Numbered from the stretch's first letter, positions 1 to 8,937 are shown. The stretch is 64,000 nucleotides of DNA from CAVUCH01 sp963697705 (GCA_963697705.1 CAVOPA010000017.1:1550001-1614000), one strand, 5' to 3'. The notes: a model not told the origin generated them from the sequence alone. Program-made: numbers and translations.

Positions 1-413
1 CGGTCCATCACCGAGGGATCGGTGCGCTCGGCCTCGGCTGCGAGTTCCTGCACCGCCTCCGCCGGCACCTGATCGGCTTCCTCGGGCCGAACAGCACCCT
101 GCCCGATGGAATTGGCCGTCGCGACGCCGTGCCTGCTCAGCACACGCGAGATCACGGCCGGGCCGAGCGTGCTGACGAGCGTGTTCAACACGGTTGCACG
201 CTGATCGCCGGCGGATCGCGTGAACAGCTGCGACAGCATGTTCGGGAACGGCGCCGTCTGGTCCGAGCGGAATGCCTCGGCGATACCCGATGCCACAGTG
301 TCGCGCGGCGCGTGCTGCGCCAGGTGATCGAAATCCTGCTCGGCCGCCTGCTGATCGACGCGACCGCTCGCGTAGTTCTGCAGCATCGAGCCGAGCTGTG
401 CGGTCCAGTCCAT
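1..413 (-). CDS. Unnamed small alpha-helical protein, C-terminus outside the window
   Basis: Reading the minus strand from the ATG at 413 gives an open frame that runs off the left edge (about 137 residues visible). It begins MDWTAQLGSMLQNYASGR and has a GGAGG ribosome site 8 bases upstream, which fixes the start. The protein is soluble, with no signal peptide or membrane segment. It is rich in Gln and Ala early, has a central LFTRSAGDQRATVLNTLVST stretch and then an acidic helix. I have an impression of similar uncharacterised proteins of about 170 residues in Proteobacteria and Acidobacteria, but I cannot name a family. It is transcribed away from the fucosidase gene. The function is unknown. 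Confidence 0.72.
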   Translation of the reverse strand, partial: MDWTAQLGSMLQNYASGRVDQQAAEQDFDHLAQHAPRDTVASGIAEAFRSDQTAPFPNMLSQLFTRSAGDQRATVLNTLVSTLGPAVISRVLSRHGVATANSIGQGAVRPEEADQVPAEAVQELAAEAERTDPSVMD

Positions 414-538
414 GATGAGAACCTCCGCCGCGGGCAGTGCAAATTCGGCTCCGCTCGCGGGGCTCCAGCGCGGGCCATTCGACCCGCTGCGGGCCGAGGC
501 ACCGGGCGGACCGTGGATGCAGAGGCCGATCTCATAGA

Positions 539-2105
539 ATGCACGGCATGTCAGCCAGCTTCTCCCGGATGATTTTCGCGGCCGCGCTCGCGATCGCGTG
601 CGGTCCCGTCCTCTCCATCTCTGCGCAAGACGCTCCCGATCTCCGCGCCAGGGTGCGCGAGATCGAGACCGTCGCCGCCCAAGGCCCATTCGCGCCGAAC
701 TGGGACTCGCTCGCGCGCTACCAGGTGCCGGATTGGTACCAGGACGCGAAGTTCGGGATCTTCGTCCATTGGGGTGTCTACTCGGTCCCGGCGTTCGGCA
801 ACGAGTGGTACCCGCGGAACATGTACAAACGCGACGAGGCGGCGTTCGCTCACCACGTGGCGACGTTCGGTCCGCAATCGACCTTCGGGTACAAGGACTT
901 CATCCCCCGCTTCACGGCGGAGCACTTCGACGCCGCACGGTGGGCCGCGCTGTTCAAGGCGGCCGGCGCGCGATACGTCGTGCCCGTGGCGGAACACCAC
1001 GACGGTTTCGCGATGTACGACAGCGGCCTCACGTCGTGGACCGCTGCGAAGATGGGACCGAAGCGCGACGTGATCGGGGAGCTCGCGAAGGCCGTGCGCG
1101 CCGAAGGGCTCGTGTTCGGGCTCTCGTCGCACCGCGTCGAGCACTGGTGGTTCTTCGATCAGGGCAAGACGTTCGACTCCGACGTGCGCGATCCGAAGTA
1201 CGCCGGCATTCTATGGCCCCGCGGTCGATCGGAAGACGTCCGAAGCCCAGAAGACTCCTCCGGATGCTGCGTTTCTCCAGGACTGGCTGGCGCGGTGCGC
1301 GGAGCTCGTGGACAAGTACCAGCCGCAGCTCGTGTGGTTCGACTGGTGGATCGCGCAGCCGGCCGTGCATCCGTACCTGCAGCAGTTCGCGTCCTTCTAT
1401 TACAACCGCGGCGCCGCATGGCACAAGGGCGTGGCCATCAACTACAAGAAGCACGGTGGCGAGTCGTTCCCCGACACCGCCGGCGTGCTGGACGTCGAGC
1501 GCGGGCAGCTCGCCGGCATCCGCCCGCTGTTCTGGCAGACCGACACCTCGGTGTCGAAGAACTCGTGGGGCTACATCACCAATCAGGATTACAAGACCGC
1601 GGATTCCATCGTCGACGACCTGGTCGACATCGTCAGCAAGAACGGCGCGCTGCTGCTCAACATCGGCCCGAAGCCGGATGGCACCATCCCGGAGCCGGAA
1701 GAGCGGATGCTGCGTGACATCGGGCAGTGGCTGGCTGCGAACGGGGAGGCCATCTACGGCACGCGGCCGTGGACGGTGTTCGGCGAGGGCCCGACCGCAG
1801 TGGTCGAAGGGTCGTTCGCCGACACCAAGCGCGGCAGCTTTACGGCGGCCGACATCCGGTTCACGCGCAAGGGACCGGTGCTGTACGCGATTGAGCTGGC
1901 CTGGCCCGCCGACAACATGGTGCACATCAAGACGCTCGCGACCGCATCCGCGCAGCTGTCCGGCGACATCGCATCGGTCGAGTTGCTGGGCGGGCCGGAG
2001 GTGCGGTGGCGGCGCGACGCGAACGGTCTCCACGTCGAGCTGCCGAGTGCGCCATCACCGGCGCCGCCCGCGCTCGCGTTCAGAATCCGGCTGCGCCAGC
2101 CCTGA
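539..2105 (+). pseudogene. Secreted alpha-L-fucosidase (GH29), interrupted by one frameshift
   Basis: This gene encodes a GH29 alpha-L-fucosidase that would release terminal fucose outside the cytoplasm. After a signal peptide (about residues 1-30), the frame starting at 539 carries the family N-terminus: WYQDAKFGIFVHWGVYSVP, then VPVAEHHDGFAMYDS and GPKRDVIGELAKAVR. At about 1208 the frame breaks in YAGILWP. Removing one base restores YAGFYGPAVDRKTSEAQK, and the +1 frame then continues as DKYQPQLVWFDWWIAQP. The Asp of VWFDWW (about residue 268) is the expected nucleophile. NGALLLNIGPKPDGTIPEPE and a small C-terminal beta-domain follow, ending at 2105. The reconstructed length of about 521 residues is normal. 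No other defect is visible, so a sequencing indel is as likely as real inactivation. The ATG at 548 is an alternative start. Confidence 0.85.
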
Positions 2106-2122
2106 AGCGAGAGGCGAGGCGC

Positions 2123-2145
2123 GTAGTGCCCGCCTTCAGGCGGGC
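2123..2145 (-). repeat. Hairpin repeat with CACTACA-type tail (copy 1)
   Basis: GTAGTGCCCGCCTTCAGGCG and the next three bases form a perfect palindrome (GCCCGCC, TGA/TCA centre, GGCGGGC) with a GTAGT tail. All 23 bases match 37596-37618 in reverse-complement orientation. It lies between the convergent fucosidase and PHP genes and may act as a bidirectional terminator. Confidence 0.7.
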
Positions 2146-2220
2146 CTTTCCACCTGCTGCGCCGAACTCGAACCGGTTCGTGCGCACGATGGCGGGCCGG
2201 AAAACCTGATCCCTGAATTG

Positions 2221-2910
2221 CTACTCATCTATCTTCGTGGGCGGGAGCATCCCTCCGAGGAGCATCTGCGCAAAGAGCCAGGCCGCCTTTACTGGCGGCA
2301 GCGGAGTCGTGCGTACTTCCGCATGGCCCTGCTTAATCGCGTCGCAGATCGCATCCGGAGTCGGCGCGGCATCGACGACGGTGTAGGTCGTGCCCATCTG
2401 CGGGAGCACGTGCACGTCGGTGTTGCCGACGAGCGGCTTGCCGTGAGCCCGCGCCCAGTCGACGGCTCGGCCGTTGAAATTCACGTGGCGCGTGTACATC
2501 GCGTTGATCTCGATGGCGTCCACCCACGCGGCGTGCGCGTCGAGGCGGCTGCCCATCGCGCTCCCGACGGGGTAGAACGCGTGCGGTACGACCACCAGTC
2601 CATGGGGATTCGCCGCCTTCAAGGCGGGGATGTCGTCGAACCGCCGCACCCTCGCTGTGGCATCCGGCGGAAAGTTGATGAGCAGGATGTGCACGCCCTG
2701 GATCGTACGCTCGATGCCGGGCAGCAGCGTGAACCCGCGCTCGCGGGCCCACGCGGCGTCGCGCGAGGTGTCGCGCTGGACGTCGTGAAGCGTCACTGCG
2801 AGCGCGTGGTAGCCAAGCGCCATGGCGTGGGTGACGAGGTCGCGCGTTGTGTGCGAGATGCGGTCGGAGCGATCGTCCGCGGTGTGGGCGTGCAGTTCGA
2901 CTTTCAGCAT
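2221..2910 (-). CDS. PHP-domain metal-dependent phosphoesterase-like protein
   Basis: This is a 229-residue cytoplasmic protein of the PHP (polymerase and histidinol phosphatase) superfamily. The first metal motif, VELHAHTADDRSD, comes directly after the start. Others follow: AVTLHDVQRD, an acidic-centred GIERTIQG, the His of VVVPHAFYPVGS, and C-terminal GNTDVHVL. Together these supply the usual His/Asp/Glu ligands of the trinuclear centre. The family includes histidinol phosphatase and TrpH/RNase AM-type enzymes; the substrate here is unknown. I chose the ATG at 2910 because homology begins immediately there. Longer in-frame extensions upstream are low-complexity and lack family features. 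No strong ribosome site is seen. It is transcribed divergently from the MBL-fold gene. Confidence 0.85.
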   Translation of the reverse strand: MLKVELHAHTADDRSDRISHTTRDLVTHAMALGYHALAVTLHDVQRDTSRDAAWARERGFTLLPGIERTIQGVHILLINFPPDATARVRRFDDIPALKAANPHGLVVVPHAFYPVGSAMGSRLDAHAAWVDAIEINAMYTRHVNFNGRAVDWARAHGKPLVGNTDVHVLPQMGTTYTVVDAAPTPDAICDAIKQGHAEVRTTPLPPVKAAWLFAQMLLGGMLPPTKIDE

Positions 2911-3041
2911 CGGCAATGAGCCATGCGGGCATCGTACCACCAGCGCTGATGCCCCGCCGACCGTCGGGTTCTCGTCCGATGACTGACTGCGCTGGTCCGG
3001 ATGTGGCGCCAGCCCGCGGGTGAGCCTGTACACTGAAACCC

Positions 3042-3986
3042 GTGACCCCACCCCGGTTCGACGGCCGCCGTTACGAGAACCCCGGTGATTCCGCCAGCCG
3101 CAGCGTCCGCGATCTGCTCCGGTGGCAGTTGACCGCGAAGCGCGCGCCGTGGCCGGCATGGGTCGAGTACCGACCGGCCGCCCTGCCGGACGCGGTGCCG
3201 GACGGCGCCATCGCGCTGACGTTCGTCAACCACTCGACGTTCCTGCTGCAGACCGCCACCGCGACGATCCTGACCGACCCGGTCTGGTCGGATCGCGCGA
3301 GTCCGGTCTCGTTCGCCGGGCCGCGCCGCGTGCACGCGCCGGGCGTGCCGTTCCCCGTTCTGCCAGCGATCGACGTGGTTCTGGTCAGCCACAATCACTA
3401 CGACCACATGGACGTCGAGACGCTGCGGCGTCTCGAACACCGGTATCGGCCGATGTTCGTTACCGCCGCAGGCAACGGACCGTTTCTCCGCGCCCGCGGC
3501 CTCTCGCGCGTGGAGGAACTGACCTGGTCGCAGGCGCTCGGGCTCGAGCACGCGCGCGTGACGATGACCCCGGCGCAGCACTTCTCGGCGCGCACGCCGT
3601 TCGACCGCAATCGCACGTTGTGGGGCAGCTTCGTCCTCGAGGGCGCGTGGCCGCGGGTGTTCTTCGCGGCCGACACCGGCTACTGGCGTCACTTCAGCGA
3701 GATCCGGGCGGCGTTCGGCGCGATCGACGTGGCGCTGCTGCCGATTGGCGCCTACGAGCCGCGCTGGTTCATGCGCCCGGCTCACATGAACCCTGACGAC
3801 GCCGTGCGGGCGCACCTTGATCTGGACGCTCGACTGAGCGTCGCCACGCACTTCGGGACATTCCGGCTGACGGATGAAGCCTGGGACGACCCGCCGCGCC
3901 GTCTCGTCGACGCGCTCGACGCGCACGGGGTGCCGCGCGACCGTTTTTGCGTGCTCCGCCCGGGGGAGACACTGACGATCTCTTGA
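3042..3986 (+). CDS. MBL-fold metal-dependent hydrolase (NAPE-PLD/UlaG-like)
   Basis: This 314-residue protein starts at GTG and has no signal peptide. It shows the metallo-beta-lactamase fold: FVNHSTFLLQ and TILTDPVWSDRASP (about residues 61-90), the zinc motif HNHYDH (117-122), TPAQHFSARTPFDRN, and FFAADTGYW, whose Asp bridges the metals. The order and the DPVWSDRASP block match the branch of N-acyl-phosphatidylethanolamine phospholipase D and UlaG-type lactonases. It could hydrolyse a phosphodiester or a lactone, and the sequence alone does not decide which. It stands alone; the next gene starts about 105 bases downstream on the same strand and could be co-transcribed. Confidence 0.87.
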   Translation: MTPPRFDGRRYENPGDSASRSVRDLLRWQLTAKRAPWPAWVEYRPAALPDAVPDGAIALTFVNHSTFLLQTATATILTDPVWSDRASPVSFAGPRRVHAPGVPFPVLPAIDVVLVSHNHYDHMDVETLRRLEHRYRPMFVTAAGNGPFLRARGLSRVEELTWSQALGLEHARVTMTPAQHFSARTPFDRNRTLWGSFVLEGAWPRVFFAADTGYWRHFSEIRAAFGAIDVALLPIGAYEPRWFMRPAHMNPDDAVRAHLDLDARLSVATHFGTFRLTDEAWDDPPRRLVDALDAHGVPRDRFCVLRPGETLTIS

Positions 3987-4091
3987 GGATCGCGCGCCTC
4001 CTCGTGTCTGCTGTTCTATACTGGCGCCCTTCCAAGGGCCGCCGCGCTGTTGATCATCAGGTCACGGGACCAAACACGCCTCACACGAACC

Positions 4092-5213
4092 ATGCACATC
4101 GAAACACTTGCCGTTCACGCCGGTACGACGACGGATCCGAAGACCGGCGCCGTGACGCCCCCGATCCATCTGTCGACCACGTTCGAGCGCGCGCCCGACG
4201 GGAGCTTCCCGGGCGGCTTCATCTACACCCGGTCGGGCAACCCGACGCGCCAGGCGCTGGAGGCGTGTCTGATGGAGCTCGAGGGCGGCGCCGCCGCGGC
4301 GGCGTTCTCGTCGGGCCAGGCGGCGACGTTCGCGATCCTGCAGTCGTTGAGCCCCGGCGACCACGTCATCGCGCCCGAGGACGCGTACTACGGAACGGCC
4401 GACCTGCTGCTCGAGCACTTCGGCCACTGGGGGCTCGAGGCGACGCTGGTCGACATGACCGACCCGTCCGCGGTGGCCGCGGCGGTGCGGCCCGCGACAC
4501 GGCTGCTGTGGGTGGAAACGCCGTCGAACCCGCGCATCCGCGTCACCGACATCGCCGCGATCGTCGATGTCGCGCAGCGCGCGTCAGCCCGCGTGGCGTG
4601 CGATAACACCTGGGCGACGCCGATGCTGCAGCATCCGCTGCAGCTCGGCGCCGATATCGTCATGCACGCGACGACGAAGTACCTGGGCGGGCACAGCGAC
4701 ATCCTGGGCGGCGCGGTCGTCACGCGGACAGACGACGAGTTTTTCGCCCGCATCCGCACGGTGCAGACGGCCGCGGGCGCCGTGCCGTCGCCCTTCGAGT
4801 GCTGGCTCGTGATGCGCGGGATCCGCACGCTGCCGTACCGCATGCGCGCGCACTCGGCCAACGCCCTCGCCCTCGCGCGCTATCTCGCCGGGCACCCCCG
4901 CATCGCGCATGTCTACTACCCAGGGCTCGAAACCGATGAGGGATACGCGGTCGCCTCGCGCCAGATGTCGTTGCCAGGCGGCATGCTGTCGTTTCTCCTC
5001 GACGGGGCGGGCCGCGAAGAAACAATGGCCATGAGCGCGCGGCTGAAGATCTTCACGCGCGCGACGAGCCTCGGCGGGCCGGAAACTCTGATCGAGCACC
5101 GCGCATCGATCGAAGGCTCGCGCACGCGCGCACCGGAGAACCTGCTGCGCGTCTCGGTCGGCCTCGAGCATCACGAGGACCTGATCGCGGACCTGGCGCA
5201 GGCGCTCGGGTAG
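4092..5213 (+). CDS. Cystathionine gamma-synthase/beta-lyase family PLP enzyme
   Basis: This is a 373-residue member of the Cys/Met metabolism PLP-dependent family, acting in transsulfuration. Family features run in order: HAGTTTDPKTGAVTPPIHLS, YTRSGNPTRQALE (phosphate binding), FSSGQAATFA, and WVETPSNP. The internal-aldimine lysine is K196 in MHATTKYLGGHSD. GPETLIEHRASIEGS near the C-terminus is typical of the synthase/lyase group. Sequence alone does not separate cystathionine gamma-synthase from cystathionine lyases, so I give no gene symbol. I chose the ATG at 4092 because family homology begins there; a 14-residue upstream extension looks like leader sequence. A heptamer repeat follows the stop codon. 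Confidence 0.9.
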   Translation: MHIETLAVHAGTTTDPKTGAVTPPIHLSTTFERAPDGSFPGGFIYTRSGNPTRQALEACLMELEGGAAAAAFSSGQAATFAILQSLSPGDHVIAPEDAYYGTADLLLEHFGHWGLEATLVDMTDPSAVAAAVRPATRLLWVETPSNPRIRVTDIAAIVDVAQRASARVACDNTWATPMLQHPLQLGADIVMHATTKYLGGHSDILGGAVVTRTDDEFFARIRTVQTAAGAVPSPFECWLVMRGIRTLPYRMRAHSANALALARYLAGHPRIAHVYYPGLETDEGYAVASRQMSLPGGMLSFLLDGAGREETMAMSARLKIFTRATSLGGPETLIEHRASIEGSRTRAPENLLRVSVGLEHHEDLIADLAQALG

Positions 5214-5220
5214 ACCGACG

Positions 5221-5290
5221 GGCGGCCGGCGGCGGGCGACAGGCGGCAGGCGGCGGTGAACGGTCAACGGTCAACGGTCAACGAACAGGG
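5221..5290 (+). repeat. Heptamer repeat tract, GGCGGCR then GTCAACG units
   Basis: Ten consecutive 7-base units keep one phase. They begin GGCGGCC, GGCGGCG, GGCGACA, GGCGGCA, GGCGGCG, move to GTGAACG, then three GTCAACG and AACAGGG. The GTCAACG unit returns in the opposite orientation at 60416-60471. The tract fills most of the gap before the clan-A glycosidase start. Confidence 0.85.
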
Positions 5291-5295
5291 GCGCT

Positions 5296-6771
5296 ATGCC
5301 TATCCGACATGCACCGGTCGTCGTGCTGTTCGCGTCGCTACTGCCCGCGGCCTTATCTGCCGCGGCAGAGCCTCTCGCGCTCGATCGTCAAAACCCACGC
5401 TACTTCGTGTTCCGCGGCCAGCCAACGGTGCTCGTGGGTTCGGGCGAGCACTACGGGGCCGTCCTCAACCCGGCGTTCGACTACAAGCGGTACCTCGAGA
5501 CGCTGAAGCGAGACGGTCTCAACGTCACCCGCCTGTTCGTCGGCACCTACCTGGAGCGCCAGGGGGATTTCGGCATCGCATTCAACGACCTGGCGCCAGC
5601 ACCGGGTACGGCGCTGCTGCCGTGGGCGCGGAGCAGCGAGCCCGGGTTCATCCTCGGCGGCAACAAGCTCGATCTGTCGCGTTGGGATGAAGCGTACTTC
5701 GCACGCCTCAGGGATTTCGTGCAGACCGCGGATGCCGCGGGCGTCGTCGTCGAGGTGACCCTCTTCTCGGCGTATTACGGCAACCGGTACAGTCCCTTCT
5801 TCGCGGCCAACAACGTAAACGGCGTCGGCGACGTCGCGCCCTCGTCGATGAACACGCTCGAAAATGGCGGCGCGCTGCCATTCCAGGAGGCGGTCACGCG
5901 CCGGATCGTGCGCGAGCTGAACGCTTACGACAACGTGTACTTCGAGATCCAGAACGAGCCCTGGGCGTCGGACCAGCTGACGGTCCGGGTCCTCAACCCG
6001 TATCTGGACAAGTCGGAGCTGAAGCAGGAAGGGCAGTTCTGGAAGAACCGCGTCGATGTCGCGTCGCCCGCCTCGCTCGCCTGGCAGCGGCGCGTGGCAG
6101 ATTGGGTCGTCGACGAAGAGCGGCGCCTGCCCAGGCGGCACCTGCTGTCGCAGGACTACACGAACTTCTACCACGCGCTGGCCGACGTCGATCCGCGCGT
6201 CGCCGTTCTCAATTTTCACTACGCGTCACCCGAGGCGGTGCGCCTGAATGCCGGGCTGGCGCGGGCGGTCGCCTTCAACGAAACGGGATTCGCAGGCGGC
6301 GCCGATGCCACCTATCGCAAGCAGGCGTGGCACTTCATGATCGCCGGCGGCGGCGCGTTCAACCACCTCGATTACTCGTTCGCCGTGGGACACGAAGAGG
6401 GCACGGCTGCCAATACGGCACCCGGTGGCGGCAGCGCCGCGTTGCGCCGGCAGCTCGCGGTGCTGCGGACCGTGCTCGCGAACGGCCACCTGCAGTCGGC
6501 CGAACCCGATCACCACGTCGTGGTGCATGCGTCGAACGCAATCACGCGAGCCCTGTCAGACGGGCGGAATTGGTTCGTGATCTACTTTGACGGGCAGGGG
6601 CCGGCCACGGTGACGCTGCGCCTGTCAACCGGACGCTACCGCGCGGAGTGGCTTGACCCGACAACCGGGGCGATCGTCCGTGCGGAGACCATGCGAGTGG
6701 ACGGGGAACGTGCCGTGCTCACGAGTCCCGCCTTCGACGAGGACCTCGCGCTGCGCCTCGTCACCGAATGA
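5296..6771 (+). CDS. Secreted clan GH-A-like glycoside hydrolase
   Basis: This 491-residue protein has a clear signal peptide (about residues 1-24, cleavage after LSAAAEP) and a TIM-barrel body. It resembles GH5/DUF4038-type enzymes: FRGQPTVLVGSGEHYG, YLETLKRDGLNVTRLFVG, then YFEIQNEPW with the likely acid/base Glu at residue 221. FNETGFAGG has the likely nucleophile Glu329, and HFMIAGGGAFNHLDYSF follows. The two glutamates are 108 residues apart, as expected for barrel strands 4 and 7. The C-terminal 90 residues (FVIYFDGQGPATVTL to the end) form a beta-rich domain. The substrate is unknown. The stop codon overlaps the convergent DDAH gene by 11 bases. Confidence 0.78.
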   Translation: MPIRHAPVVVLFASLLPAALSAAAEPLALDRQNPRYFVFRGQPTVLVGSGEHYGAVLNPAFDYKRYLETLKRDGLNVTRLFVGTYLERQGDFGIAFNDLAPAPGTALLPWARSSEPGFILGGNKLDLSRWDEAYFARLRDFVQTADAAGVVVEVTLFSAYYGNRYSPFFAANNVNGVGDVAPSSMNTLENGGALPFQEAVTRRIVRELNAYDNVYFEIQNEPWASDQLTVRVLNPYLDKSELKQEGQFWKNRVDVASPASLAWQRRVADWVVDEERRLPRRHLLSQDYTNFYHALADVDPRVAVLNFHYASPEAVRLNAGLARAVAFNETGFAGGADATYRKQAWHFMIAGGGAFNHLDYSFAVGHEEGTAANTAPGGGSAALRRQLAVLRTVLANGHLQSAEPDHHVVVHASNAITRALSDGRNWFVIYFDGQGPATVTLRLSTGRYRAEWLDPTTGAIVRAETMRVDGERAVLTSPAFDEDLALRLVTE

Positions 6772-7522
6772 GCAGGCTGCAACACGTGACGGCGCCTTCG
6801 GCCTTTTCCATCTCGGACATGTCGAGCAGCCGCAGGTCGATGCCCTGTTCGAGCAGGCGCGCGGCTGTCGCGGGGTTGGAGTGCGAGTAGATCACCGACC
6901 CGCCCGCCAGGAGCGCATTGGCGCCGAGCGGTTCCCGGGGGTCCACCTCGATCAGGCGATAGGCCGCGAAGAGCGCGGCGGGCACCCACTGCGGGTTGAT
7001 CAGCAGCGTCCCGGGACCGACCTCGGTGACGGCCGACTTCAAGTGCAGACAACCCGTGACCGGCACGGCCACCACCGTGTATCCGAACGGCTCGACCAGT
7101 TGTTGCAGCTGATCGACGCCGTCCTCATTGGTGCGGGTCGACTGGCCGACGAACATGAGTGTTCCTAGTTGCAGCACGTCGCCGCCATCGAGCGTCGCCG
7201 GCGAAGTTATGTGCGCGAGAGGGCGGATGGGCGCGAGGGCCTCGGCCACGCTGAGGGTTTCAGGCCGCCGTGTGGGGGCGCCCGGCCGGGTGATGATTGC
7301 GAGTTCGTCGAGCACGACGGCGGTGTCCTCGACGAAAACCGAGTCGGGCAGATCTGGCTGCGCCTCGAGCTGAACGATCGTGAACCCGAGACGAGCGAGC
7401 GCCTCCTCGTAGGCAGCGTGCTGCACTGCGGCCCGCTCGACGTCGATCGGCTCGCGCGGCAGATGCGTCATCTCGCACGCCGGCATTGCCGGACTGACGG
7501 CGCGGGTGATAGCGATAGGCAC
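6761..7522 (-). CDS. ddaH: Dimethylarginine dimethylaminohydrolase family protein
   Basis: This is a 253-residue guanidino-modifying enzyme of the DDAH/amidinotransferase superfamily. It would hydrolyse methylated arginines to citrulline, or act on a related guanidine. Visible motifs are FVEDTAVV (63-70, substrate-binding acidic pair), LDGGDVL (111-117), GCLHLKSAVT with the catalytic His160, and VTCCSLL with the catalytic Cys, probably C247 by comparison with VSCxSL in bacterial DDAH. The start is a GTG at 7522, only 7 bases after the stop of the upstream lactonase gene, so the two are very likely one transcript. Other superfamily members, such as arginine deiminases, are longer. Confidence 0.87.
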   Translation of the reverse strand: MPIAITRAVSPAMPACEMTHLPREPIDVERAAVQHAAYEEALARLGFTIVQLEAQPDLPDSVFVEDTAVVLDELAIITRPGAPTRRPETLSVAEALAPIRPLAHITSPATLDGGDVLQLGTLMFVGQSTRTNEDGVDQLQQLVEPFGYTVVAVPVTGCLHLKSAVTEVGPGTLLINPQWVPAALFAAYRLIEVDPREPLGANALLAGGSVIYSHSNPATAARLLEQGIDLRLLDMSEMEKAEGAVTCCSLLIR

Positions 7523-7529
7523 GGTTTGG

Positions 7530-8741
7530 TCAGCCCTGCGGATCGGCGACGAACGCCACGCAGACCGGCAGCGTCACCGTCGCTATGTCCCCTGTCCGGT
7601 TCAGTGCGCCGGTCTCGGAATCGATTCGGAACACCACGAGCGAGTTCGAGTCCTGGTTGGCGGCAACGAGCCAGCGGCCGTTCGCGGTAACGGCGAAGTT
7701 GCGCGGCGTCCGGCCGCCAGTCGGCTCGTGCTCGACGAGCGTCAGCGCGCCACTCGCGGGATTGACGCCGAACACCGCGATGCTGTCGTGACCGCGATTC
7801 GAACCGTAGAGGAACCGGCCCGACGGATCGAGCGCGATCTCAGCGGTCGTGTTCTCGCCCGTGAAGCCGGCCGGTAGCGTCGATACGGTCGTTCCCGGGG
7901 TGAGTGCGCCCTTCGCCGCTTCCCAGGCGAACGAGGTGATGGTCGACGAGAGCTCGTTGATGGCGTAGAGCCGCCGCCACCCGGGATCGAAGGCGAGGTG
8001 GCGTGGCCCACTGCCCGGCGGCAGCGAGGCGGAGCTCGTCGGACCGGTATTCGTCGCCGCAGCGCGCTGCGGGCCACGGCCGTCGAGCGTGCCGCGGTCG
8101 GCGTCGAACCGATACGCGAGCACCCGGTCGATCCCGAGATCCGCTGCGAGAACGAAACGGTTGCTCTGGTCGACGATCACGGCGTGCGCGTGCGGTCCGC
8201 GCTGCCGCTCGGGATCGACGCTGGCCCCGGCATGCTGCACGATGCTCGTCGCCTCGCCCAGCAGGCCGTCGGGCCCGATCGGCAGGACGGCGACATTGCC
8301 GCCGTTGTAGTTGGCCACGAACAGGAATCGTCCTGAGCGATCGATGGCGAGGTGGCAGGGGGCGGCGCCGTGCGACGAGCGCTGGTTCAGCAGCGTCAGC
8401 CGGCCGGTCGCGCGGTCGATCGAAAACGCGCTCACCGCGCCGCTCTTCTCGCCCTTGAACGACTCGTCTTCGTTGGCGGCGTAAAGCCAGCGGCCGTTCG
8501 AGTGCACCACGAGGAAGCTCGGGTTCGATGTCGCCGCCGAGAGACCAAGCGGCCGCAGCGCGCCCGTCCTTTCGTCGAAGCGAAAGCCGTAGATGCCCTG
8601 GCTTCCCGCGCGGGTGTAGGTGCCGATGTAGACCAGCGTGCCGCTATCAGCCCGAGGCGACGCATGCCCCGAGCCGGCGCTCGCGGCGGCGCACGCCATG
8701 GCGAGCGCCCACGAGATCGTTCGCATCCGTCGTGGTGACAT
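7530..8741 (-). CDS. Secreted lactonase-family seven-bladed beta-propeller
   Basis: This 403-residue protein is of the lactonase family (PF10282, 6-phosphogluconolactonase-like propellers). The ATG at 8741 has GGAGGG six bases upstream, which decides against the longer frame to 8825. A signal peptide (WALAMACAAASAGSGHA) indicates export, so a role on cytoplasmic 6-phosphogluconolactone is doubtful. Repeated blade motifs are visible: LVYIGTYTRAGSQGIYGF, NPSFLVVHSNGRWLYAANE, APCHLAIDRSGRFLFVANYN, GSGPRHLAFDPGWRRLYAINE and TPRNFAVTANGRWLVAANQD. It is the first gene of a two-gene operon with DDAH. Its substrate is not determinable from sequence. Confidence 0.88.
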   Translation of the reverse strand: MSPRRMRTISWALAMACAAASAGSGHASPRADSGTLVYIGTYTRAGSQGIYGFRFDERTGALRPLGLSAATSNPSFLVVHSNGRWLYAANEDESFKGEKSGAVSAFSIDRATGRLTLLNQRSSHGAAPCHLAIDRSGRFLFVANYNGGNVAVLPIGPDGLLGEATSIVQHAGASVDPERQRGPHAHAVIVDQSNRFVLAADLGIDRVLAYRFDADRGTLDGRGPQRAAATNTGPTSSASLPPGSGPRHLAFDPGWRRLYAINELSSTITSFAWEAAKGALTPGTTVSTLPAGFTGENTTAEIALDPSGRFLYGSNRGHDSIAVFGVNPASGALTLVEHEPTGGRTPRNFAVTANGRWLVAANQDSNSLVVFRIDSETGALNRTGDIATVTLPVCVAFVADPQG

Positions 8742-8804
8742 CTTCACCCTCCGCCGACTGCATCCGCGCCAACCGTAGTCAGGGTCGGGAACAACCGGTG
8801 CCAC

Positions 8805-8830
8805 GGGCGACCTGAAGGTCGCCACTACAA
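8805..8830 (+). repeat. Hairpin repeat with CACTACA-type tail (copy 2)
   Basis: GGCGACC, TGA/TCA-type centre, GGTCGCC makes a perfect stem followed by ACTACAA. It lies upstream of the lactonase start. A degraded tail-only copy (GTGGCACTACAAGG) is at 8861-8874. Confidence 0.65.
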
Positions 8831-8887
8831 GACCGAGCTTCAGCGACCGCCGATTTTAAGGTGGCACTACAAGGCCGCTTCAGCACG

Positions 8888-8913
8888 GCCGACCTGAAGG
8901 TCGGCGCTACAGG
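8888..8913 (+). repeat. Hairpin repeat with CGCTACA-type tail (copy 3)
   Basis: GCCGACCTGAAGGTCGGC is a perfect palindrome followed by GCTACAGG. It has the same design as the copy 70 bases upstream but a different stem sequence with compensating changes, so the structure is kept. It sits just beyond the end of pckG. Confidence 0.65.
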
Positions 8914-8937
8914 GCCTCCAGCCTCGTGTCTCCGGGC

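Noticed and set aside
56..544. Plus- and minus-strand frames at 129-572 and 185-544
   Set aside because: The minus-strand ATG at 413 with a good ribosome site gives a far more protein-like reading over the same bases.
598..2919. Long overlapping frames antisense or in alternate phase (for example 598-2919 plus, 1029-2033 minus)
   Set aside because: Arg/Pro-rich shadow readings produced by high GC; none shows a domain, and they overlap the fucosidase.
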